Assembly: GCA_900539625.1 (NCBI GenBank)
Contig: UQCW01000052.1
Location: forward strand, 1-19,375
Direction: 5' to 3'
DNA: 19,375 bases
Source: an uncultured Prevotella sp.
Lineage (GTDB): Bacteria > Bacteroidota > Bacteroidia > Bacteroidales > Bacteroidaceae
How positions within the stretch are numbered: the stretch's first letter is position 1; each line of letters opens with the position of its first letter. Of the stretch, positions 7,703 through 16,188 are shown one piece after another. The notes below the pieces were generated by a model, which worked only from the letters and a program-made list of their open reading frames with translations, did no database searches and was not told the DNA's origin. Both the position numbers and the translations under genes were made by a program.

Positions 7703-7828
7703 TTGTCGTTTGAGCACTTTTCACATTGTCGTCTGAGCACTTTTTTTGTCAAACTGGCACTTTTTGAGTTGTCGAATTAGCACTTTTGCGGCTGTCGAAT
7801 TAGTGCTTTTTGTCGTTTGAGCCCTTTT
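7703..7828. promoter_or_regulatory. Array of six 19-bp direct repeats (probable operator array)
   Basis: Copies of TTGTCGNNTNAGCACTTTT start at 7703, 7726, 7746, 7769, 7792 and 7810, with start-to-start distances of 23, 20, 23, 23 and 18 bp. The ends TGTC and CTTTT are almost invariant. A weaker seventh copy (TGGGCTTCTGAGAGCTTTT) starts at 7835. The array sits 45 bp upstream of the -33 box of the fimbrial promoter and directly downstream of the AraC-type regulator gene. AraC-family proteins bind direct repeats, so this is the natural place for the regulator to act; that link is inferred. Confidence 0.75.
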
Positions 7829-7876
7829 GGAAAATGGGCTTCTGAGAGCTTTTTCATCGGATTTTTACCACGCAAA

Positions 7877-9007
7877 TCACTTCAGATTTGCTTTTTTCCA
7901 CTTGGCAGGCGTACATCCTTCCTTCTCGGTAAATAATTTGATAAAGTTACTGCGGGAAAGAAAACCGGAAGACTCAGCCAGCTTCTGTATATTGATTTCC
8001 GGATGCTCCTTCAGTATGTTTTTCGCATACTCCAACCGGAGACTGGTTATCCATTCGCGGAATGTCATTTTATACGTGGTCTTGATATAAGCGGAAAGGT
8101 AGGTGCGGTTCGTATGAAGTATTTCGGACAGTTCTTTTATGGTAAGTCTCTGCTGGACATAGCCGTCTGTCTTTATCCAATTGTCCACCTTCTCTATCAT
8201 TTCTGTATAGGACACAGGAACTTCTTCTTCTGAAACCATTTCGGGCTCAGTTTCCGAATTTGTCAGAAGTTCTCCTTCAGATTGTATATCCTGCTCAAAC
8301 GCATTTTCTACCTCTTCATAGAACAGCAGGTAGTTCTGATAACAGAGAAAGAGATAACTGTAGAACGGGATTGATGATAACACCCAGATATATATATATT
8401 CGTCAGGCAGGAATGTCAGCAATCCGCATCCGACACCGAAGATAACAGCCCAATAAGTGAATATGGAAAGCCATTTGATATATGCGCCTATATCATCCGC
8501 TTGAGTTTCATTGAAAATTCGAATGGCTCTGCGATATGCAACGATGACTCTGCGAGCTAAAACGACTCCAAAAACGACTAGCCAGGCAGCTAAAGCAAGC
8601 AAAGAGATTTCTTGCATGATCCCGCTTGGCAACAGGAACAACACAACTCCGGAAAGCGTTGAAAATAAAATCCATAAACTGATATGTGTCCACACACGCC
8701 GTTTGGTAATGTAAAAACGATCAAGCAACATGATCAATGCCGAACTGAACAGAGAATAGCATAGGAAGTATGTGGACATGTTCATCAGTATGGAAGAATC
8801 CGCATTCTTGAATCGGATACCAAAAAAGAAATGTACCGAATAATTTGCCGAAAGTAGCAGCATAGCTATACCCATAATCTGTCGGGAGCGGAGATAATTT
8901 TTGAAAATTTTCTTTTCAGGAGTCTTTGCAAACAAAAAATAAAAGCCGAAGAATAACATCAATGGCAGTGCGGTACAAAGTGAAAAACTGTATATAGATG
9001 GTTCCAT
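7877..9007 (-). CDS. Membrane-bound AraC-family transcriptional regulator
   Basis: 376 residues. The first ~230 form about seven hydrophobic segments (LPLMLFFGFYFLF, IMGIAMLLLSANYS, WILFSTLSGVVLFLL, LLALAAWLVVFGVVLA, YWAVIFGVGCGLLTFL, IWVLSSIPFYSYLFL), then an acidic linker rich in Glu. The last ~100 residues are an AraC-type double helix-turn-helix: LTIKELSEILHTNRTYLSAY, FREWITSLRLEYAKNIL, then IQKLAESSGFLSRSNFIKLF and GCTPAKWKK. Such membrane-tethered regulators occur in Bacteroidales and would act on DNA from the inner membrane. A longer frame starting with TTG at 9034 overlaps the -7 promoter box, so the ATG at 9007 is preferred. It stands upstream of the fimbrial operon on the same strand, with the repeat array between them; control of that operon is inferred. 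No ligand can be named. Confidence 0.88.
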   Translation of the reverse strand: MEPSIYSFSLCTALPLMLFFGFYFLFAKTPEKKIFKNYLRSRQIMGIAMLLLSANYSVHFFFGIRFKNADSSILMNMSTYFLCYSLFSSALIMLLDRFYITKRRVWTHISLWILFSTLSGVVLFLLPSGIMQEISLLALAAWLVVFGVVLARRVIVAYRRAIRIFNETQADDIGAYIKWLSIFTYWAVIFGVGCGLLTFLPDEYIYIWVLSSIPFYSYLFLCYQNYLLFYEEVENAFEQDIQSEGELLTNSETEPEMVSEEEVPVSYTEMIEKVDNWIKTDGYVQQRLTIKELSEILHTNRTYLSAYIKTTYKMTFREWITSLRLEYAKNILKEHPEINIQKLAESSGFLSRSNFIKLFTEKEGCTPAKWKKANLK

Positions 9008-9031
9008 AGTTATGCTTATTTGATTTTGATA

Positions 9032-9039
9032 CAAAGTTA
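9032..9039 (-). promoter_or_regulatory. -7 box for the AraC-type regulator
   Basis: TAACTTTG on the minus strand fits TAnnTTTG. It lies 24 bases before the ATG at 9007. No clear TTTG is present at the expected -33 distance, so the promoter may be weak or need an activator. Confidence 0.5.
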
Positions 9040-9171
9040 TGAAAAATATTGGTATTCAGGAATATTCTATGTGTCGTTACGCATTACACTGGAGGCGTTT
9101 CCTTTTGGCTTTTCATTGTACTTATATTCAGAGAAATTCGGCAATATTTTTGGTCAAATAGCGTAGCGACA

Positions 9172-9512
9172 TAGCAACAAGAGGCGCTGCGCGAACATTC
9201 GGCGAAGGTCTGCGGCGCACGCTGCCCCTGAAAGGGGCTCATATTTAGGGTAGGGGCTTGCCCCTACCTCTTGGGGCCTATTAATGAACCTCGCCCCTGT
9301 AAGGGGCTCATATCTCGAATCTTATTGCGGGGCAAGCCCCGCCAACGATATGCGCCCCTTACAGGGGCAGAAGCGAGAGTCGGAGAGCTGCGTCAGGAGA
9401 TAGGGGCAAGCCCCTATCCTGGAATATGAGCCCCTTTCAGGGGCAACGGCGCAACTGCCATGTTATTTGGCAAAAAACCACACAGAGATTTTTCTGGATT
9501 TTGAACACCCTA
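9172..9512. mobile_element. Truncated TIR-element copy, inverted relative to 4195-4613
   Basis: 9224-9512 is the reverse complement of 4277-4564 in organisation and most of its sequence, with the same GCCCCT-type hairpins (9224, 9430 and others) and the TIR end reading outward at 9512. The bases from 9172 to 9219 match 297-344 of the first element. No matching left TIR was found, so the copy is truncated or fused. It fills most of the gap between the regulator start and alaS. The bases 9040-9171 show no gene or clear signal. Confidence 0.75.
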
Positions 9513-9554
9513 TAAAGTAGGTGTTCAAAAATAGTTTATGGGTGGTTCTAAAAC

Positions 9555-9593
9555 AAAAAAGCAGGCCGGTTCAAGAGAACCAGTCTGCTTTTT
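9555..9593 (-). terminator. Intrinsic terminator of alaS
   Basis: Minus strand: AAAAGCAGACTGGTTC, loop, GAACCGGCCTGCTTTTTT. This is a long stem with two mismatches followed by a T run, about 90 bp after the alaS stop. The A run on the other side means it could also work on the plus strand. Confidence 0.85.
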
Positions 9594-9605
9594 ATGTGAT
9601 GACAG

Positions 9606-9645
9606 GTAGGCAATTGGTTGAGGCCCGTTTTTCGGGCGTGCCTGC
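9606..9645. other. Additional stem-loop downstream of alaS
   Basis: GCCCG (9623-9627) and CGGGC (9633-9637) form a small hairpin around TTTTT, flanked by AGGCA and TGCCT that can extend it. It stands between the alaS stop codon and the terminator and may protect the 3' end of the message. Weakly supported. Confidence 0.35.
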
Positions 9646-9679
9646 TTGTACTTATTGTTAGTAATTCACCATTACTAAA

Positions 9680-12307
9680 TCAGATGCCAGCAATTTCCAC
9701 CACCTTTTCAACGGCAGCGTCAAGACCGCTGAGGTCTTTTCCGCCTGCTGTGGCGAAGTGGGGCGCACCGCCACCGCCGCCCTTGATGAGCTTGGCTGCT
9801 TCGCGCACGATGTTGCCGGCATGGAGCTTGCGCTCTGCCAGGAGGTCCTTGCTGATCATGACCGTCAGGAGCGGTTTGTCGTCGTGGTGGCTTCCGAGCA
9901 CGCAGAAGGTGTGTTCAGGCAGTGTGCCAGAAATCTGGAAGGCGAGGTCTTTCACCACGTCGGGAGCGATGTCCATCGGGATGTTGCTCTTCACGAGGTG
10001 GATGCCGTTGATTTCCTGTGCTGAGGCAACGAGTTTCTCGCGCAGACGGCCCACCTGTTCCTTCATAAATTCATCTACCTGCTTGCGCAAACCGTCGTTT
10101 TCTTCGATGGTCTTGTGGATGGCAGCGGTGAGGTCTTTGGCGTTGTTGAAGAACGACTTGAGGTTGTTGAGGATGTCTTCTTCTGCGTAGATGCTCTCTT
10201 CGGCAGCTTTTCCCGTGATGGCTTCGATGCGGCGAACGCCAGCAGCGACACTGCTTTCGGAGAGGATGCGGATGAGGCCGATGCGGCCCGTGCTCTTGGC
10301 GTGGCAACCACCGCAGAATTCAACGCTATCGCCAAACTGCACGACGCGCACGTGGTCGCCATATTTCTCGCCGAAGAGGGCGATGGCACCCAGTTCCTTG
10401 GCGTCTTCAATGGCCATGTCGCGATGGTCTTGCAAAGGAATGTCTTCGCGGATGCGGCTGTTGACGATGCGTTCCACCTGACGGATTTCCTCTGGTGTCA
10501 CCTTCTGGAAGTGTGAGAAGTCGAAGCGCAGATAGTCGGGAGTCACCAGTGAGCCTTTCTGCTGCACGTGGGTGCCGAGTACTTCGCGCAGTGCTTGATC
10601 GAGCAAGTGGGTGGCTGTGTGGTTGGCTTCGCTGGCGCGGCGGGCTTCTACGTCAACGCAGGCCATAAATTCGGCCGATGGGTCTTTCGGGAGTTCACGC
10701 GTCAGATGGATGGGCAGGTTGTTTTCGCGCTTCGTGTCGAAAATTTCAATGGTTTCCTGTTCGTTGCAGATGACACCGCGGTCGCCCACCTGTCCGCCCA
10801 TTTCGGCGTAGAAAGGTGTCGTGTCGAGCACGAGTTCAAAATAGGTCTGCTTCTTCTGCTGCACCTGGCGGTAGCGCAGGATGTGGCAGGTGTGTTCCGT
10901 GAAGTCCCAGCCCTTAAATTCCGTTTCGCCTTCGCGCACCACAACCCAGTCGCCTGTTTCCACTGCGGCGGCGTTGCGAGCACGTTCCTTCTGCTTTTTC
11001 ATTTCGGCGTTGAAGGTGTCTTCATCAACGGTCATTCCCTGTTCTGAACAGATGAGCTGCGTGAGGTCGAGGGGGAAACCATAGGTGTCGAAGAGCGTGA
11101 AGGCCTTCTGGCCGTCAACCACGGTCTTGCCCTCCTTTTTCGTGTCGGCAATGACACCTTCGAGCATAGAGATACCCGTTGAGAGCGTGCGGAGGAAGGA
11201 TTCCTCTTCTTCTTTCATCACGCGTGTGATGAGTTCCTGCTGCGCTTTGAGTTCAGGATAGGCTTCGCCCATTTCGTGCACCAATGTCGGTACGAGCAGA
11301 TAGACGAAGGCGTTGCGCTGGCCGAGGAACGTGTAGGCATAGCGCACAGCGCGGCGCAGGATGCGGCGGATGACATAGCCGGCCTTGGCGTTGGAAGGCA
11401 ACTGTCCGTCGGCGATGCTGAAAGCGATGGCGCGAAGGTGGTCGGCAACGACACGCATGGCCACGTCGACTTCTTCGCTCTTGCCGTATTCATGACCAGA
11501 GAGCTCACCAATCTTGTGAAGGATGGGCTGGAAGACGTCGGTGTCGTAGTTGGAATTCTTGCCTTGCATGGCGCGAACGAGGCGCTCGAAACCCATACCC
11601 GTGTCGATGACGTGCATCGGGAGCGGAGCGAGCGAACCGTCGGCTTTACGGTTGAATTGCATGAACACGATGTTCCAGATTTCGATGACCTGCGGGTCGT
11701 CTTTGTTCACGAGTTCGCGACCGGGCACCTTGGCCTTCTCTTCTGGCGTGCGCGAGTCGAGGTGGATTTCAGAGCAGGGGCCGCAAGGACCAGTTTCGCC
11801 CATTTCCCAGAAGTTGTCGTGCTTGTTGCCGTTGATGATGTGGTCGGCAGGCAGGTGCTTGAGCCAAATCTGCGCAGCTTCGTCGTCGCGGCCCAAGCCT
11901 TCTTCGGGAGAGCCTTCGAAAACGGTGGCATAGAGGTTGGCAGGGTCGAGCTTCAGCACGTCGACGAGGTATTCCCAAGCCATGTCGATGGCGCCTTCCT
12001 TGAAGTAGTCGCCGAAACTCCAGTTGCCGAGCATTTCAAACATGGTGTGGTGGTAAGTGTCGTGTCCCACCTCTTCCAAGTCGTTGTGCTTTCCACTCAC
12101 GCGGAGACATTTCTGCGAGTCGGCGCGGCGGCGCGGTTCTGGGTCGCGCGTGCCGAGAATGATGTCTTTCCATTGGTTCATACCCGCATTGGTAAACATG
12201 AGCGTGGGGTCGTCTTTGATTACCATGGGAGCTGAGGGCACAATGGTATGTCCTTTCGACTCAAAGAATTTCTTGTATGAGTCGCGAATTTCGTTTGCTG
12301 TCATCAT
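9680..12307 (-). CDS. alaS: Alanine--tRNA ligase
   Basis: 875 residues from the ATG at 12307; the next codon (12304) is also ATG. This is the usual length. It charges tRNA-Ala with alanine in the cytoplasm. The N-terminal class II catalytic core is plain (EIRDSYKKFFESKGH, TLMFTNAGMNQWKD, FEMLGNWSFGDYFK, GPCGPCSEIH). The editing domain has the metal-binding HTATHLL and the later CGGCHAKSTGRIG. The C-terminal DHHA1 domain contains KGGGGGAPHFATAGGKD. All key residues appear intact. The reading frame stays open upstream to a GTG at 12409, but those codons add a non-family extension and are not used. Transcribed alone: its terminator is at 9555-9593 and the typA terminator lies upstream. A TAACTTCG box on the minus strand about 30 bp before the ATG could be its -7 element. 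Confidence 0.98.
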   Translation of the reverse strand: MMTANEIRDSYKKFFESKGHTIVPSAPMVIKDDPTLMFTNAGMNQWKDIILGTRDPEPRRRADSQKCLRVSGKHNDLEEVGHDTYHHTMFEMLGNWSFGDYFKEGAIDMAWEYLVDVLKLDPANLYATVFEGSPEEGLGRDDEAAQIWLKHLPADHIINGNKHDNFWEMGETGPCGPCSEIHLDSRTPEEKAKVPGRELVNKDDPQVIEIWNIVFMQFNRKADGSLAPLPMHVIDTGMGFERLVRAMQGKNSNYDTDVFQPILHKIGELSGHEYGKSEEVDVAMRVVADHLRAIAFSIADGQLPSNAKAGYVIRRILRRAVRYAYTFLGQRNAFVYLLVPTLVHEMGEAYPELKAQQELITRVMKEEEESFLRTLSTGISMLEGVIADTKKEGKTVVDGQKAFTLFDTYGFPLDLTQLICSEQGMTVDEDTFNAEMKKQKERARNAAAVETGDWVVVREGETEFKGWDFTEHTCHILRYRQVQQKKQTYFELVLDTTPFYAEMGGQVGDRGVICNEQETIEIFDTKRENNLPIHLTRELPKDPSAEFMACVDVEARRASEANHTATHLLDQALREVLGTHVQQKGSLVTPDYLRFDFSHFQKVTPEEIRQVERIVNSRIREDIPLQDHRDMAIEDAKELGAIALFGEKYGDHVRVVQFGDSVEFCGGCHAKSTGRIGLIRILSESSVAAGVRRIEAITGKAAEESIYAEEDILNNLKSFFNNAKDLTAAIHKTIEENDGLRKQVDEFMKEQVGRLREKLVASAQEINGIHLVKSNIPMDIAPDVVKDLAFQISGTLPEHTFCVLGSHHDDKPLLTVMISKDLLAERKLHAGNIVREAAKLIKGGGGGAPHFATAGGKDLSGLDAAVEKVVEIAGI

Positions 12308-12432
12308 GATGATTGTATCGTTTTTAAATGATGGTGCGAAGTTACGAAAAAGATTATATATATAGGTGCATGCCAGAACATTAGTTTGGCGCTTGCGGCC
12401 CTTTGCCACCTCGTTTTAACACCACCTTATAG

Positions 12433-12468
12433 AAAAAGGCGTTCAGGAGGGATTTTCCTGAACGCCTT
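12433..12468 (-). terminator. Intrinsic terminator of typA
   Basis: Perfect 12-bp stem AAGGCGTTCAGG / CCTGAACGCCTT (12436-12447 with 12457-12468), loop of nine bases, followed on the minus strand by a T run. About 50 bp after the typA stop codon. Confidence 0.9.
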
Positions 12469-12515
12469 GTATTGGCGGAGGTGTTCTGATGGGGAACACC
12501 GTTTTGTCTGGTAGA

Positions 12516-14315
12516 TTATTCGCGGTTGGCACGCTTGCGGGCAAGATGGTCGAGAATCACCTTGCGCATGCGCATGGACTTCGGCGTCACTTCCACGTAT
12601 TCGTCTTCCTTGATGTATTCCAAGGCTTCTTCAAGCGAGAAGATGACGGGAGGAACGATGCGGGCCTTGTCGTCGGCGCCCGAAGCACGCATGTTGGTCA
12701 GCTGCTTGGCCTTCGTGACGTTGACCACGAGGTCGTTGTCGTGAACGTGTTCGCCCACCACCTGGCCGGCATACACTTCGTCTTGCGGATTGATGAAGAA
12801 CTTGCCGCGGTCTTGCAGTTTGTCGATGGCATAAGCAAAGGCCGTGCCTGTTTCGAGAGAAATCATCGAACCATTTGTGCGGCGCTGGATGTCGCCCTTA
12901 AACGGCTGGTATTCTTTGAAGCGGTGGGCCATGATGGCTTCACCCTGGCTGGCTGTCAAGACATTCGTTCGCAAACCGATGATGCCGCGCGAAGGGATGT
13001 CAAACTCGATGTCGACACGCTCGCCCATGTTCTGCATGGAGGTCATTTCGCCCTTGCGACGCGTCACCATGTCGATCATCTTGGAGGCGAACTCTTCTGG
13101 CACGTTGATGGTCAGTTCTTCAATCGGCTCACATTTCTCGCCGTCGATTTCCTTATAAATAACCTGTGGCTGTCCCACTTGCAGTTCGTAGCCTTCGCGA
13201 CGCATTGTCTCGATGAGGATAGAAAGGTGGAGCACACCGCGACCACTGACAATCCAGCTGCCCTCGCTATCAGAGGGGCGTACGCGCAGGGCGAGGTCTT
13301 TCTCGAGTTCCTTGTTCAGACGCTCGGCGATGTGGCGTGAGGTGCAGAATTTTCCCTCCTTGCCGAAGAACGGCGAGTCGTTGATGGTGAAGAGCATCGA
13401 CATGGTCGGCTCGTCGATGGCGATGGTTGGCAGCGGTTCGGGATTTTCGAAATCGCAGATGGTGTCGCCGATTTCGAAGTTTTCCAGACCGACCACAGCG
13501 CAGATGTCGCCGCTCTCAACGGCGTCAGTCTTTTTGCGGCCCATGCCTTCGAAGGTGTGTACTTCCTTGATTTTCGTCTTTTCGAAAGAGCCGTCGCGGT
13601 GTGCGATGGTGCAATTCATGCCTTCGCGAATCACGCCGCGGTGAACGCGTCCCACAGCGATGCGGCCCGTGTAGTTAGAATAGTCGAGCGAAGTGATGAG
13701 CATCTGCGGCGTTCCTTCCAACTGCTGCGGTGCGGGAATCACCTCGATGATTTTGTCGAGCAAGTAGTTGATGTTATCGGTCGGGGTGTTATAGTCCTCA
13801 CCCATCCAATTGTTTTTTGCGGAACCATACACCACAGGGAAGTCGAGTTGGTCTTCTGTGGCATTGAGGTCGCACATGAGGTCGAACACCATTTCGTAAA
13901 CCTCCTCTGGGCGGCAGTTTGGTTTGTCCACCTTGTTGACCACCACGATAGGTTTCAGTCCGATTTGGAGTGCCTTCTGGAGCACGAAGCGCGTTTGCGG
14001 CATCGGGCCTTCAAAAGCGTCGACCAGCAAGATACAGCCGTCGGCCATATTGAGCACACGCTCCACCTCGCCGCCGAAATCGGAGTGTCCCGGGGTGTCG
14101 ATGATATTGATCTTCGTGCCTTTGTAGCGGATAGAGACATTCTTCGAGAGGATGGTTATACCGCGCTCACGTTCAAGGTCATTATTATCGAGCATGAGGT
14201 CGTTGGTTTGTTGGTTCTCGCGGAAGAGGTTTCCGGCGAGCAACATCTTGTCCACGAGCGTCGTCTTGCCGTGGTCAACGTGGGCAATGATTGCAATGTT
14301 ACGGATATCTTGCAT
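12516..14315 (-). CDS. typA: Translational GTPase TypA/BipA
   Basis: 599 residues from the ATG at 14315, normal for the family. It is a ribosome-associated GTPase involved in ribosome assembly and stress adaptation. The G domain is complete: P-loop AHVDHGKTTL (from residue 11), DTPGHSDFGGEVER, VVNKVDKP and the GSAKN loop. EF-G-like domains II, III and V follow and then the TypA-specific C-terminus (ASGADDKARIVPP, EYVEVTPKSMRMRK). An in-frame ATG lies upstream at 14348, but it is almost inside the -7 promoter box, so the family start MQDIRNIAI is chosen. Monocistronic, ending at the terminator 12433-12468. Divergent from the PCMD gene on the plus strand. Confidence 0.98.
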   Translation of the reverse strand: MQDIRNIAIIAHVDHGKTTLVDKMLLAGNLFRENQQTNDLMLDNNDLERERGITILSKNVSIRYKGTKINIIDTPGHSDFGGEVERVLNMADGCILLVDAFEGPMPQTRFVLQKALQIGLKPIVVVNKVDKPNCRPEEVYEMVFDLMCDLNATEDQLDFPVVYGSAKNNWMGEDYNTPTDNINYLLDKIIEVIPAPQQLEGTPQMLITSLDYSNYTGRIAVGRVHRGVIREGMNCTIAHRDGSFEKTKIKEVHTFEGMGRKKTDAVESGDICAVVGLENFEIGDTICDFENPEPLPTIAIDEPTMSMLFTINDSPFFGKEGKFCTSRHIAERLNKELEKDLALRVRPSDSEGSWIVSGRGVLHLSILIETMRREGYELQVGQPQVIYKEIDGEKCEPIEELTINVPEEFASKMIDMVTRRKGEMTSMQNMGERVDIEFDIPSRGIIGLRTNVLTASQGEAIMAHRFKEYQPFKGDIQRRTNGSMISLETGTAFAYAIDKLQDRGKFFINPQDEVYAGQVVGEHVHDNDLVVNVTKAKQLTNMRASGADDKARIVPPVIFSLEEALEYIKEDEYVEVTPKSMRMRKVILDHLARKRANRE

Positions 14316-14349
14316 ATAATAATCGATATATATATATTGTTTCAACATG

Positions 14350-14357
14350 CAAAGTTA
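14350..14357 (-). promoter_or_regulatory. -7 box for typA
   Basis: TAACTTTG on the minus strand fits TAnnTTTG and lies 34 bases before the ATG at 14315. The expected -33 TTTG is replaced by a T-rich stretch. Helps to fix the typA start. Confidence 0.6.
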
Positions 14358-14428
14358 CTGCAAAGCGCCCGAAAAAAACTAAAATGAAGGGTAAAAGTTT
14401 TTCGGAAGAGGGGGAATTTCGTAATTTT

Positions 14429-14607
14429 GTAATGGTGAAAGAATAACTTGACCTATTTTGACCTGTATTTTTGTTGGTTTTGGAATTTGGAAGAGGGAGC
14501 ATAGCGGGCTATGTGACCGATGACAAATTTCAAAAACGGCAAAAAGACAGGGCATAAGAATTTAATTCCTTCCCTCAAAATTGGTCAAGTTATTTTTTTT
14601 CCATTAC
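14429..14607. repeat. Long-hairpin element, copy 1 (179 bp)
   Basis: The ends are inverted copies: GTAATGGTGAAAGAATAAC at the left and, on the other strand from the right end, GTAATGGAAAAAAAATAAC. Inside, CCTGTATTTTTGTTGG on the left arm mirrors the right arm around CAAAAACGGCAAAAAGACAG, and the centre is a perfect CATAGC/GCTATG hairpin. The whole unit can fold into one long imperfect hairpin. A close copy lies at 15950-16130. It occupies the gap between typA and the PCMD gene and ends 32 bp before that gene, with TTACTTTG, close to a -7 box, at its right edge. Confidence 0.85.
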
Positions 14608-14639
14608 TTTGCACCCTAAAACCTTTATATTTCAAGCAG

Positions 14640-15842
14640 ATGAAGCAAATTTTATGCGGTCTGGCCCTGTGTCTGACCACGTTTACTTCTTGTATCAAAG
14701 ACGAGCCTCTCAATGCAGAATGCGACATTGTCAGCGTGCAGAGCGAATGGCTGGAGGCCCACAAAACGCTCTTCCGCGGAGAGCCGATTGTGAAGAACAA
14801 CAGCGTCTCTTTCACGCTTCTCGACAACGTGGACCGCACGGCCCTCAACCCCGTTTTCGTCCTGACCGAAGGGGCGCGTATCGCGGCCGAGGTGGACGGA
14901 AAGATGGTGGAAGCCAACGGCATTACGCGCGACTTCAGTATGCCGCAGATTTATACGGTCTATTCGCAAGACGGCAATTGGAATAAGCACTACACCGTGA
15001 GTTTCTCTCCCGTCAAGCCCTTGAATGTGCTGAGCTTCGAGAATTTCAAGCTCGACCCCTCTGGGCGTTACTACGAGTGGTTTGAGGTGGACAAGAACGA
15101 CGCCACCACGCCGCAGCGCGACTATTGGGCGTCGGGCAATTCTGCCTATGCGGTGACGGGAATGGCCAAGAATCCTCAGGAATACCCAACGGCACCGGCC
15201 AACAACGGTGTGGAAGGCTTCGCCGTGAAGCTCTCCACCAGCGATGCTGGAGAACACGGTCTCAAAATTAAAATGCCCATCGCTGCCGGCAACCTTTTCT
15301 TGGGCAGCTTCAATTCCACCCAGGCCATGCTTTTCCCACGAAAGGCTACGCGCTTCGGCCTGCCGCTTTTGAAGGAACGCCCTGTGGCCCTGAGAGGTTC
15401 CTATAAATATAAGGCCGGCCCAGAGATGGTGGATGCCACGAAGACACCGCAGCCGGCGCTTCACGATACGGCCGACATCTATGCCGTGGTTTATGAAATC
15501 GCCACCAAGAGCGAAATCGCTGCCGACCCGAAGAAGAAATTCGTGCCGCTCAACGGCGACGATGTGCTCTCTTCCGATCGCATCGTCCTCATGGCGCGTA
15601 TCAACAAGCCCGTGGAGTTTGAAGGAACGTTGGCGGAACTGGAAACGGCGCCGTGGGTGAGCTTCAACGAACCTTTCCATCTGCTCAGCGGCAAGACTTT
15701 CAGTGAGGAACGCCTGAAGGACAACGGATATGCCATCGCCATCGTTGCCACCTCCAGTCGGCAGGGTGCCTACTTCATCGGCGCCATCGGGTCGACGTTG
15801 TATATTGACGAACTGCGTATCGTTTGGGAGGGCGAAGAGTAA
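14640..15842 (+). CDS. PCMD-domain lipoprotein
   Basis: 400 residues from the ATG at 14640. The N-terminus is a lipoprotein signal with lipobox TSC (Cys18) followed by IKDE, which fits a surface-export signal of the K(D/E)2 type. Residues about 30-125 look like an Ig-like N-terminal domain (SVQSEWLEAHKTLFRG, QIYTVYSQDGNWNKHYTVSF). The rest matches the PCMD (putative carbohydrate metabolism domain) pattern: FENFKLD, YYEWF, YWASGNSAYAVTG, YPTAPANNGVEGFAVKL, MPIAAGNLFLGSF, GSYKYKAGPEM and DIYAVVYE. These proteins are common in Bacteroidales and may bind glycans, but no reaction is established. The frame is open upstream to 14520, but that part lies in the hairpin element. It stands alone, with no clear terminator in the ~100 bp after it. 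Confidence 0.85.
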   Translation: MKQILCGLALCLTTFTSCIKDEPLNAECDIVSVQSEWLEAHKTLFRGEPIVKNNSVSFTLLDNVDRTALNPVFVLTEGARIAAEVDGKMVEANGITRDFSMPQIYTVYSQDGNWNKHYTVSFSPVKPLNVLSFENFKLDPSGRYYEWFEVDKNDATTPQRDYWASGNSAYAVTGMAKNPQEYPTAPANNGVEGFAVKLSTSDAGEHGLKIKMPIAAGNLFLGSFNSTQAMLFPRKATRFGLPLLKERPVALRGSYKYKAGPEMVDATKTPQPALHDTADIYAVVYEIATKSEIAADPKKKFVPLNGDDVLSSDRIVLMARINKPVEFEGTLAELETAPWVSFNEPFHLLSGKTFSEERLKDNGYAIAIVATSSRQGAYFIGAIGSTLYIDELRIVWEGEE

Positions 15843-15949
15843 TTCAGCTCTGCACCTCCTCTCCCCGACAGCATCCTCTCTTGTTTCATTTACAGGCATG
15901 AAAGGCTGAACCTCTGTTCCCCTTCGCAAAGAATCGTCTGGCATGTTCA

Positions 15950-16130
15950 GTAATGGTGAAAGAATAAGTTGTGCAATTTTGACCTGTATTTTTGTTGGTT
16001 TTGGAATTTGGAAGAGGGAGCATAGCGGGCTATGTGACCGATGACAAATTGCAAAAACGGCAAAAATTCAGGGTATAAAGATATAACTCCTTACCCTTCA
16101 AAATTGGTCAAGTTATTTTTTTACCATTAC
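15950..16130. repeat. Long-hairpin element, copy 2 (181 bp)
   Basis: A near copy of 14429-14607 in the same orientation. A long identical core runs from TTTGACCTGTATTTTTG through the CATAGCGGGCTATG centre to CGATGACAAATT. The left inverted end has decayed slightly, while the right end AAGTTATTTTTTTACCATTAC pairs better with the left than in copy 1. It ends 58 bp before the outer-membrane barrel gene. The 15843-15949 stretch before it holds only weak pairing (TTTCAT/ATGAAA) and no gene. Confidence 0.85.
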
Positions 16131-16188
16131 TTAGACAGACATTGGGACGGGCGAATGCCATCCTGCCGGATTTCCAACGACAACAACA

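Noticed and set aside
7703..7828. CRISPR array
   Set aside because: Repeats are 19 bp with spacers of 0-4 bp, no cas genes, and an obvious promoter context.
9008..9034. Upstream TTG start for the AraC-type regulator
   Set aside because: It would place the start codon inside the TAACTTTG -7 box; the ATG at 9007 is better.
11276..12235. 319-codon open frame antisense to alaS
   Set aside because: Lies wholly opposite the conserved alaS coding region; its composition is what a mirrored GC-rich gene gives, with no signal, domain or ribosome binding site.
12308..12409. N-terminal extension of alaS from a GTG codon
   Set aside because: The added 34 residues have no counterpart in the family and overlap the likely promoter region.
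13557..14387. 276-codon open frame antisense to typA
   Set aside because: Complementary to the highly conserved GTPase domain; a shadow frame.
14652..15944. 430-codon open frame antisense to the PCMD gene
   Set aside because: It mirrors an intact lipoprotein gene with a clear family match; the antisense product shows no recognisable domain.
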